Part shown: one piece after another, positions 23,497 through 35,400 of the stretch
Layout of the letters: each line of letters begins with the position of its first letter
Position numbering within the stretch: the stretch's first letter is position 1
DNA from: Beroe forskalii
Taxonomy: Eukaryota; Ctenophora; Nuda; Beroida; Beroidae
Length of the DNA: 64,000 bases
Assembly: GCA_011033025.1 (NCBI GenBank)
Contig: WFMF01000148.1
Location: forward strand, 62,001 to 126,000
Direction: 5' to 3'
Notes under the pieces: model-generated
Seen by the model: the letters and a program-made list of their open reading frames with translations, nothing else
What the model was told of the DNA's origin: nothing
The model's database searches: none
Translations under genes and position numbers: made by a program

Positions 23497-26400
23497 GTTT
23501 GTCCTTGATTTTCTGAGATTCATATTTTCCTTCAAATCACTACCATAACCCTTGGTTAGAATTAGAATAATTAGAATTAAATTAGAATTAGAATCAGAAT
23601 TAGAAGAAGAAGTAGAAGAAGAATTAGAATTAGAATTAGAATTAGAACCACCAAAACCGTTGGACGGTTGGTCTAGTAACCCCCCGCTGGTTTGGATGTG
23701 ATCAGCCCATTTTGTATCTCTTCAGGTTCCGTTGTCACATCCAAACCCGCGGGGGGTTACTAGACCAACCGTCCAACGGTTTTGGTGGTGATATCTTGAC
23801 AGATGATGTAGTTTGAACCCATGTTACTTGCCCAATGGCAGTTTGGACCCACGTCACTTGCCCTCACGTAGTCCGAACCCACGTTACTAGCCCACACGCA
23901 AGTCTAACCCACGCAACTTACCCAGACGAAGTTCCAAACTACGTTATTCTAACTTGGAATTACTAGAATTGATATATTTCTTAATTTCTACAAATCGTCC
24001 ACGTGAACTCACGTGCTAAAATATAGCAACCAGATCTAATTTCATGCGCATAAGTCGTATTTGAACTCATTTCAACGTAACCAAGTCGGAAATCCTGTGT
24101 GAAAATCAATTTCTTCAAATCCCCTAATTTCTACAAATCGTTCGTGTGTACTCACGTGCTGAAATATAGCAACCGATCTAATTTCACGTGCATTAGTCGC
24201 ATTTAAACTTATTTCAACATAATCAAGTCGAAAATCCCGTGTAAACATCAATTTCTTTAAATCCTCTAATTTCTACAAAACGTCCGTGTGTACTCACGTG
24301 CTTAAGTATAGCACATGCATCTTATTTCATGTGCATTAGTCGTATTTGAACTCATTTCAACGTAATCAAGTCGAAAATCCCGTGTAAATATCAATTTCTT
24401 CAAATCCCTAATTTCTACAAACCGTCCGCGTGAACTCACGTGATTCACTATTTCATCGTATATTTCCCACATTTAGTCACTGCGAGACATGAAGAAACCA
24501 ATATTAGTTCACCATTGTATCACAGAATAGGGCAACAGTACAATTTTTCGTCATAAACGCAATTTCAACCATTTTGTGGCTCAATTTTTAGAGGCTTCAC
24601 ATGACGACATTTTTCGACCGATCACCTTGAAACTATTTTTATAGCTAAATCTCGAGGTCTAAAAGCAATATATCGACGTAAAACATTATCCGATGAAAAC
24701 TCTCTGAGTTAGAGATGTTCAAAGTAGTGCAAAATAGCGTTTTATCGCAAAATACGCTATTTTAGTGGTTTTACGCGATTTTGATGACGTCATCACAGCA
24801 CCCAAATAGGCTCAAACCAACTTCCCATATAGCCTATAAGACAATTCCGCCTTAGTACAACATACTTTGACCGGTCTCATCTCAAGATACGTTGTTCATC
24901 TCACTCGTTTAAGTTTTGACCTATAATTTGGAAATCGATTTTTCACCTTACCTTAGAAAATCGCGTATATCTCGATGAAAAATCGAGATAGCCCGATGAT
25001 CCGTATGATTTTCTGAAAGCTCTTTAAATTTCCAACTAACGATTTTTCAACATTTTTGAGCTATCTCCATTCCTTCTTGGTGAAAATGCGCACAAAGATG
25101 ACCTAAAAAGAAATAAAATTTCGCTAAGTTGATGACGTCATAGTGACGTGATAATGACGTCACCAGAACTTCTCTTATAGCCTATAACATTTTCCTATCT
25201 TAGATCAACAAAACCTGACCTCGATCATGGCTCTACCATATCCCGTTCTTGACATCTCGGCTTTCCAAGTTTGCTCCCAATTATCATGATATTATATATT
25301 ATATATTATATATTAAACCACCAAAACCGTTGGACGGTTGGTCTAGTAACCCCCCGCTGGTTTGGATGTGGTCAGTTCATTTTGGACCTTTTCAGGTACC
25401 GTTGTCACATCCAAACCCGCGGGGGGTTACTAGACCAACCGTCCAACGGTTTTGGTGGTGATATTTTGACAGATGTATTTGGACCCCCGTTATTCGGACC
25501 CCCGTTATTTGGACCCCCGTTATTCGGACCCCCGTTATTCGGACCCCCGTTATTCGGACCCCCGTTATTCGGACCCCCGTAATTCGGACCCAAGTTATTT
25601 GGACCCCCGTTATTCGGGCCCCCGTTATTCGGACCCCCGTTATTCGGACCCCCATTATTCGGACTCCCGTTATTCGGACCCCCGTTATTCGGACCCCCTT
25701 TATTCGGACCCCCGTTATTCGGACCCCCTTTATTCGGACCGCCATTAGGCTGAACCCACATTATTTAGTCTGAGGCAGTTCTAACCCACGTTCCTCACCC
25801 TTACGTGAACTCACGTGCTGAAATATAGCAACCAGATCTTATTGCACGTGCATTAGTCGTATTTAAACTCATTTCAACGTGATCATGTCGAAAATCCCGT
25901 GTAAATATCAATTTCTTCAAATCCCCTAATTTCTACAAAACGTCCGCGTCAACTCACGTGCTTCACTAGTCCATCGTATATTTCCCATCCCTATTCACTG
26001 CGAGACATGGAGAAACCATTACCAGTTCACCATCGTATCACAGAATAGGACTAGAGTACAATTTTTTGTCATAGAAATAATTTCAATCGATTTGCAGTTC
26101 AATATTTAGAAGCCTCGCACGACGACAATCTTCGACCGATCGCCCTCAAACTCGTTTTATAGCTAAATGTCAAGGTTCAAAAGCAGCATATTTAAGTAAA
26201 ACATAATCCGACGAAAACTCTTTAAATTGGAGATGTCCAAAGTAGCGCAAAATAGCGTTCTATCGCAAAATAGGCTATTTTAGTGGTTTTATGCGATTTT
26301 GATGACGTCATCACAGCACCCAAATAGGCTCAAACCAACTTTCTAAATAGCCTATAAGACAATTCCGCCTTAGTACAACATACTTTTACCGGTCTCATCT

Positions 26401-29400
26401 CAAGATAAGTCGCAGTTCTTGACATCTCACTCGCTTAAAGTTTTGTCCTATAATTTGGAAATTGATTTTTCACCGTACCTTAGAAAATCGCGTATATCTC
26501 GATGAAAAATCGCGATAGCCCAATAATCCATATGATTTTCTGAAAGCTCTTAAAATTTGCTAAAATCATTCTGAAAAATCAGAGAGCTATCTCCTTTCCT
26601 TCTTGGTGAAAAATGCGCTCGAAAATGGCCTATTTTCGCTAAAAAAGCAATAAAATTTCGCTAAGTTGATGACGTCATAGTGACGTGAAAATGACGTCAC
26701 CATAACTTCTCTTGTAGCTTATAACATTTTCCCATCTTAGATCAACAAAACCCGACCTCGATCATGGCTCTACCATTTCCCGTTCTTGACATCTCGGCTT
26801 TCCAAATTTGCTCCCAATTATCATGATCTATCTTATACCTGTGACACTCGTTCGTCTAATATATACCCTGGCCAGTCTTTTTTATTACCGCGGGGGGTTA
26901 CCGCCCTGGCCAGGGCGGGAATATCACCCTGTGACACTCAAATCTCTAACTTATACCCCTGGCCAGTCTTTTTTATTACCGCGGGGGGTTACCGCCCTGG
27001 CCAGGGCGGGAATTAGAATTAGAATTAGAATTATATTAGAATTAGAATTAGAATTAGAATTAGAATTAGAATTAGAATTAGAATTAGAATTAGAATTAGA
27101 ATTAGAATTAGAATTAGAAGAAGAAGTAGAATTAGAATTAGAAGTATAATTAGAATCAACTCACCACTCTAGCACCTGATAATGATGTCACCCCCTCAGA
27201 TACTGTGCTGACAGTGACGTGTGTGACGTTGCTTCGGAAGAGTGGGGCCGTGAAGAGAACTCCAGACTGCAATACACGTCCACAAGTGGATTCTATAGCT
27301 CCTCACGCGCTGTGGACTCAAGTCTAGAAACCAAATGGTAGGTTTTGTGTGGGCTCAAGTCTAGAAACCAAATGGTAGGTTCTAAATCTATAGCTCCTTA
27401 TGCGCGATGGCGCGAAGGTCTCTTAATGAATCGTCTTTTTAAACTTTTCACTGATTATAAATTGCCCAAAGGTACCGTATCACCACCGGGTTGAAGCGGA
27501 TGCCAACGGAATGTGTTGGGTATCTGAGTTGTGGGGGAGAGAGACCAGGTACGGCTCTTATTCCATGAATTTCTTTGTAAATTCGAGCTGACTTTTGAGA
27601 AATCAGCAAAAAATTTACGATTTAATTAAGATTAAAATCTAAATTTCAATATAGATTTTTCATGCTAGTCCAACTCTAACCCTAATCCCACTCCAGGCTG
27701 GCTAAACGGGGACCACCCTGTGCCGGCTGACAGAGTGGTTGACAGGACTGTGTGCTTCACTACCAGTACCAGCGAATGCTGCGGACGCTCCCAGCAGATC
27801 AAGGTAATGGATGAAAATATGCTGAACACAAAAAGAATGCGGTCAATAATATGGCGTCATCAATAAGCCATTTCAGTTCATGAATAATGTGACCACTTAA
27901 TTGCTAATCGGCTTGTTTTTGTGACCTTTACCTTACATTTCAATACCCGAATCGACTTAAATTCTGTTTCTTTTCTAAAACGACGAAAAACTGAAAAAGG
28001 CTATGTTTTTCGTCATCTACATCCCACATTATCTCCTGATAATGACGTCACATCCCTCTCTCGCAGGTTGTGTCTTGTAACCGAGGGGGCGAGGAATTCT
28101 TCCTCTACCGTCTCTACAAAACCACCAACCTCTACCGCTACTGCATCGCAGGTAAAAAACAATAACAACAATATTTTAAGCTAGTCACTATTTTATATAG
28201 CCATTTTGAAATTTGAACCATTTTTTTAAAGTTTGGTAAGCCTATATGCTTTGGTTCTCCCACAGTCGTAGCTCAAATTAGGAACATCTGCCGTGAACAA
28301 CCGACATTACTGAAATATTAAAACCTTATTGATTAAAAAAGTTATTATCTGTTATCACCAAATATTATCGCACAGAGAACCCGGATGACGTATGTAAGAT
28401 CCCCGCCTCGGACATTGCCCACGTCATAGACGAACGTCACGGCACAGGACATTACAAGGACACCAGCTTCCCAAAAGACTTCGACCTCTACAAGATCCCG
28501 CAGTGGATGCAGGTCAGTAGGACCGATTAAACGAACCGAAAACACCGGTTAACCGATAAAGTGATAAACTGGTTAACCGAAACGAAAAAAGGTTAGCCGA
28601 ACCGGAAAATGGTTAATCGAACCGAAAAACTGGTTGAACGAACTGAAAAACATGTTAACTGAACCGAAAAACCGGTTAACCGAACTGAAAAAAAACATGT
28701 TATTAACCGAAACGATAAACCGGTTAACCGAACCGAAATACTGGTTATTAGCCAGTTCCGAAACTGCATAACCGTACATTTTGATTCTTTGCAATAATGA
28801 CCGTTTAGGGAAATGCTCGGTAAATCATAACCGAATTTAAACCGGTTAACAGTTAGGCAAAGCACTCCTTTTCCTAACTGTCACCGGATTCATTGAGAAA
28901 TAGCAACCAGTCCTTTTCGCAGGTGACGACGCAATCCAAGCATTTCATCCACTACCCGCCCACCAGGGACTTCTGCGGCTGTACTTACCCAGGGTGGATT
29001 GCTGATCCAGCTCCAGGTAAGGAGGCTAATTAATCCACCTATCAGCGATCAGGACTCACCTGTTACTGCTCACTGATTGGTTGAGCAAATCCAGGGTAGA
29101 TTGCTGATCCAGCACCGGGTGGAATACAAATAAAGATTTCCAAAGACAAACCTCAGACCATTTCCAAAACCATTCCCAAACTGTCCCGGGTAGACTGTTT
29201 TGTTAGAAGTCGGCTATAAAATGATTAGTTTTACTAAAGCTGTTATTTACAATCCAGCCCCCCCCATCCGTCAGTGGTCACAACCTCCCCGACTTTGTCT
29301 CGACGGCAACTGCACTGCTCCCAATGTGATATTGAGTTATTTCAAATTATTATGATTTTATCCTACCCTCCGCCGCGCACACTTTTCTTCCGCGGGGAAA

Positions 29401-32400
29401 ACGACCCTGCAAATTGCCGAGTGTTGCGCGCTAGAGATGGGAGAAATCCATCTAAAAATAAATCCACAGGTCCTAATGAAGGAGTGGTTGAGTCCAGGGC
29501 TTGCTTTAGGGAGAATGCTGCTAATGAGGAGTGCTAATGAGCAGGGGTGAGCAGTGTGGTGAAACCCATGGTGGGGCTGGCAAATATGCCGAAATGTGCC
29601 GTATTGCTCTGAATGTGATATTGATTTAGCATTAATCCACAGGTCCTAATGAGGGAGTGGTGGAATCCAGGGCCTGCTTTAGGGAGAATGCTGCTAATGA
29701 GGAGTGTTACCAGGCCACCCCCATCAAGGTCAAGAACTGCAACGGCAAGATGATGTACCTCTACTCGCCCCCCAATGCCGCTTACAGGAACATGTGTGTG
29801 GAGGGTTTTATGTTTCATTTTCGCGGTTTTTTATTTTGATTTACGAATGGAATGCATTTTGTAGATTATGTTTTTGCTCTTATTACGACTTGCGCTACGA
29901 AATAAAGACAGCTCCATCACCCGTGACATGAAGCAAAGGTTGTTTTATCGATTGGTAAAACAATGGCCTTTTACCATCTATCATCCCAGGGGCGATGAAC
30001 ATATTGTATAGATCCATATTACGACGTCATGACACCATCCCAGGAACATGTGTGTGGAAGAGGACGTGTGCCAGGCTGCCAACTACGAAACCTTCAACGC
30101 TGAAACCTGGCGTTTAGCCTACACTAAGACGGAGGGAGACGCTAAATCAGACCACCTCAAGATGGATACCTCTCCTTATCGGGGCTGGTTCAGGTTCACG
30201 GGAACAGGGCATAACAAGATCACAGAGATACAGCAGGTGGGGGTCGAATAGTTTATGATATATCAAGTTATTACCTCAACCTTATCACAATTCTAAAATT
30301 CCCTATTTTAACCACAGTTACAAACATCAACTATCCAGTAAAAGTCACAAAATTATTTCCTTGTGTTTAGCATTTCACATTTCTCCCCTTTCAGGAGTAC
30401 CAATCGTGTGGCGTGCAATACCCAGCCTATCTCTACGGAGAGCACCCATCAGCTGAAGAAGGCATAGTGAAGAGGGAAATCGCCATCACCACCTCGGCCA
30501 CGGCGTACACCAGCAAAAAGGGCGGAAATCTTCGTGAAGGTTGTTAGATAAACGTACTTTTTAAAAATATGCGGCAAAAAAGGTATTTTTCCTCACCAAT
30601 TTTGAAATTTTGATCTTTAATTCATCTGTCTTTTCACGCATATTTTCCAAATATCTAACAACCCGAAATCTTCGTTAAGAACTGCGGAGATTTTATGGTG
30701 TACAACATGAACTTCAACTTCTGGAACGCCAAATGGGGTCTGTGTGTGGACACGGACGTGTGTCAGGCTGACGTGGTTGAGATCAAAGAGGACCATAGGT
30801 TAGAATTTATCAGATAATAGGTGTGGAAAATATGGTGTTTTTTCCAAAAAAGTTACTCCCTTCATAAATATCACGTGACATATCACATGACATGGCACGT
30901 GATGACTGTTACTTATTAACCGCTCTTTCTGCTCAGGTTGCTGAACGTTTGGGGTCAGATATCAGCTTCTGCTGACAACGGCTTAGCTCGTGGCTGGTAC
31001 AAGTTCACAAACGGGTTCGAGAAAATGCCAGAGACATGCCCTATTGCTAAGAGCTGTGGAGCCTCAAAACCAGGTATGTCTAACTTTTCTCTATATGTAG
31101 GCGCGGCAAGGAGTGTCTATCCTATTGATCTGATAGCAATTTTTGTCTCTTACATGTCAAAAAAGAAAATCAAAATATCCCATTCCTTTTTTAAAAAATT
31201 AAAGAGGAAAAATACTAAAAATTGGTATTTAAACACTCGCCTGCAGGATACCTAGCTCAGCCGCATCCCGACATCCGTGAGGGGATCGTAGCCCGGAAGG
31301 TTTGTTTCGGAGACGCCGACCAGTGCTGTACTACATCCCGAGACGTGCTGGTCAAGAACTGCGGCACTCACTACGTTTACAGGTAGGGATTGCCAATAAA
31401 ACATCTGTAATTAAGGGTTATCATAATCTTGGGAAACATTATTGACCAGACGATTTTTTGCCCCAGGAATTAGGATTAGACATCCACTCACCATTACAAC
31501 CCTTTACAGTCAGTGACGTCATCAATTCTCCATTATGATCCAATGATATGATCCAATGTATAGAGGAGTTTATTCACAATTCCTTCACAGTTCATGAATC
31601 ATGACGTCATCGATTCTCCACTTAATTTCTATATAATGACGTCATCAATTCTCAATTATAATCCATGATAATGACGTCACACAGGTTGTACCCGACCGCT
31701 GGAGATGAGAAGTACTGTGTGGAAGAATCACCCAACACGATGTGTGACTCGGAGCAGCACACGGAGCTGGACGATGCTTGGAGGGGCGAGAACACCCCGT
31801 ACGATTCAGCGGACAAACACAACGATAACACGGGGATCATATCGGGGAACTGGTACAGGTGCGTGAGCATTGTGCGCTCACGTGCTCCTGAATTGTGCGC
31901 ACTGGTGTGCACGTATTTTGAAATTGTGTGCACATGTTTTGGGATTGTGCGCGCTGGTGTGCGCGTATTATGTAATTGTGTACACATGTTTTGGGATTGT
32001 GCGCACTGGTGTGCACGTATTTTTGAATTTTATTTTACCTTTTTTGTGATAAATCTTGTATCACTAATCCTTTCAATTTTTTCGTAAGTTTTTCTCTGGG
32101 ATGGCATTAATATTTCCCCTTCAGGTTTACGAACTACATGGGCCGTATGCCGGAGTACTCCATGTCTTCTCAGAAATCCTGCGGAACTTTGTACCCTGGT
32201 TACCTGGATGGGGAACACCCGGAGAAAAACGATGGAATCGTAAACCGACAGGTGTGTTAGGGTAACTCCAACACGTCTTACCCTAACCCTTATAATCATC
32301 CCAATCCTAATCCTTCCCCGATTAGGTTCCGCATAGGTCTGATAAAGTGAGTCCGCCTTAGGTCCGCCGAAGGAAAGTCGGCGTTCCTCCAGATTGCCCA

Positions 32401-35400
32401 ATCAGCATAGTAACGGGGTGTAGATAGGGTGCATTTGGGGGGCATAGAACGACTAGTATCCTGGTAATCGACCATATTTAGGCCCACTGAGGACCGATAA
32501 TTTGCACTTCTGTTCTCCTTTTTAATACCCTAAAATTTAACCTTTTTATACCCTAAAATTAAACCTTATTTTACCGTACAGGTGTGTTTCTCCACAAACA
32601 TGGTTAACAAAGGACAGGCCTGCTCCTATTTTATACCCTTAACTAAAATTAAACCTATTTTACCCTACTTTTTACCCTACTTCAGGTGTGTTTCTCTACA
32701 AACATGATTAACCTATTCTATAACCTAAAATTAAACCTATTTTTACCCTACTTCAGGTGTGTTTCTCCACGAACATGGTTAACAAAGGACAGGCCTGCAC
32801 GGCAGCGAGGGTTAGGAACTGCGGGGGATACACTGTCTACCAGCTCCTGAGGAGTCCTAGTATCCACTACGGCTACTGCGTCGGTAAGTTAACATCAAGA
32901 TTAAATAGTACTGTGTTGGCATCAGATTTCAAACACAAGAAAATGTCTTGATTCTCCGTACGGTATAAATAAGTAAATACAATATTTGTCACAGTAGTTG
33001 CTCCTCAAGAGTCCCAGTGCAAACTACGGCTACTGTGTCGGTGAGTTGACATCAAGATAATAGTAGTGTGTTGGCATCAGATTTCAACCACAAGAAAATG
33101 TCTTGAACTCTTGATTCTCCGTACGGTATGAGTACAACATTTGCCAGAGTAGTTGCTCCTCAAGAGTCCCAATGCAAACTACTGTGTCGATGAGTTGATA
33201 TAATAGTTAACGCATTATCAGAGTGCACACACCTGGATACTCAGCCATTGCTTATCATATATTCTGATATTTTTTGCCCACGGAGAGGTTATCAACATTA
33301 TTCACGTCTGTTTTCAGCCCAGAGCCCCTGTAAATTCCTATGTTTTCAGCCCAGAACCCCAGTAAATTCCCATGATTTCAGCCCAGAGCCCCTGTAAATT
33401 CCCATATTTTCCCGAGCTATAAATTCAGAACCCCTGTTTTCAGCCCAGAACCCCTGTAAATTCCCATGATTTCAGCCCAGAGCCCCTGTAAATTTCCATG
33501 ATTTCAGCCCAGAGCCCCTGTAAATTCCCACGTTTTCAGCCCAGAGCCCCTGTAAATTCCCCCATGATTTCAGCCCAGAATCCCTGTAAGGACGCAGTTG
33601 AGATAGCTGACCGATGGCGTCTGATCGTCAACCCCTACGTTAGTGGTCAGAGCAAAGCAGCAGACAACAGTCTCCCAAAAGCATGGTACCGGTTCATTGT
33701 GGGTCATGGCACCATGCCGGACTATAAGCCTGATCATAACTACGGAGGACAGGCGTATCCCAGCTACGTTATTGGTAAGTTGAGGGAATTAAGAAATTTA
33801 GGTCGAGTGTATCACTGTATATTATTATGTATCCAAGGTTTGCAGAAAATTATGCTTTCTATGGATTTTTGAGACCATTCCTTTTATAGGCCTTGATAAG
33901 AGGCTCATTAGAGCTCAATACTTCAACCAAAGCCCGGAAATTGCAGAATAGCCAGACATTATCTTCAAGGTCCAGCACTGAGAACGTATTCATCGGCAAT
34001 TCATTTTAACTTTAAATAATTACCAAATTTCACCCACATAAGATGTTTTCCATTTTCCAAGCACTGAATTTCCCTTTTTCCAGGAGATCTGCCCACGGAA
34101 GAGGAAGGTGAAGTGAAGAGGATTGCTCAGTTCACGGCTGGAAACTACCCACGAGATATCAGGTAAACAAAATATGCATCTATTTGAGATTAACAATTTA
34201 TTTTAATTTCTTGGTAATGTTAAATCATCAATTTATAGAAATAGAATATTAATTTAAATCTTGGATATAGTACAAATACAATGAAAATGTGTTAAAATCG
34301 ATATAATTAATGAATCATTCTTACTGTCAGGATTAAGAACTGCGAGGGGGAATTCTACGTTTACCGACTCCAGCCTACCCAGTCAGCTGCTTATGTTTAC
34401 AGTATAGGTTGGTAGCATCGCTCCCTCATTTGCAAGATAACTAATGTCAAATACTCTAATAGATTGAAGGTAATCCCAAATTTACTCCAACTTTTACCCC
34501 AACTTTACCCAAAAACTTAATTTTCCAATTCACACCTACTCAACTTCAACTTCAACTCAGATACGGACGTATGTCTGCACTCTCGTAAGTTGGATGAGGA
34601 ATGGAGGAACATGTTCTATGTGGCGGAAGGAGAGGACGACCTCCACACTGACTATCAGAAGGGAAAGAGGAGTTGTAGAGAAGCTTATGATATGGGAGGT
34701 GGGGATCGATCGTTGTGAATTTAATTCCTAATGAGCCTTTGAAACTTGAAAGCTTTCCCAACAAAGCGAATCTGTAATATTAGATTTTTTATCTCAGAGC
34801 TCCAAATTTTAACTTTCTCCCTTTATTAACGCTGAATTCCTTCCTAATCAGGCAAGGATTGGTATCACTTCACTACTGGATTCCAGATGATGGCTGAGAA
34901 GCCTCCCACTCCCCAATTCTCTTGTGGAACTGTCCACCCAGCCTATCTCAACCAGGTAACTTATCATTAGTTAAAAAGGTTCCTTCGAGACACCCTTTTG
35001 GAAAGCCGTCAGACAAAAAGGTTATCAACTTGATAAGCTTCTTCAAAACCTTGATAATATCAAGGTTTTTTATCAGCGACCTAGAAATTATAGTCATTTT
35101 AAGTCCACATAATTTTGAATTTCTCCACTAATCCATCCCCTCAGCCTCACCCTAGTATTGATGACGGGGTAGTGCCACGTGAGGTGTGCTACAAGGAGAA
35201 TGAGGAAGAGATCTACCAGGCCTGCTTCAAGGTGAGTGTTTGAAAGCAGATGTATGGTCAATCAGACATTCTACCAGGCCTGCTTCAAGGTTAGTTTTTA
35301 TAAGCATTAGCGATTAAATGCCATAGCTTCCAGGTCCTTAAGTCATTAGAATATCTACCAGGCCTGCTTCAAGGTTAGTTTTTATTAGCAATGGTGATGA

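Larger units (their letters stand above)
24440..26830. repeat. Segmental duplication inside intron 3 (~850 bp, two copies)
   Basis: The block from CATCGTATATTTCCCA (24,455) to CTCCCAATTATCATGAT (about 25,290) is repeated from about 25,972 to 26,827, with the same internal order (GCGAGACATG, ATAGCGTTTTATCGCAAAAT, GATGACGTCATCACAGCACC, AAATTTCGCTAAGTTGATGA). Copy 1 is preceded by fold-back copy 1 and copy 2 by fold-back copy 2, so a composite unit of ~1.67 kb appears to have duplicated. Confidence 0.85.

Noticed and set aside
25392-25761. Glycine/asparagine- or proline-rich ORFs
   Set aside because: 15-bp minisatellite artefact, a multiple of three, open on both strands.
33313-33573. CRISPR-like repeat array
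   Set aside because: Eukaryotic intron; units are contiguous without unique spacers and match an exon edge.
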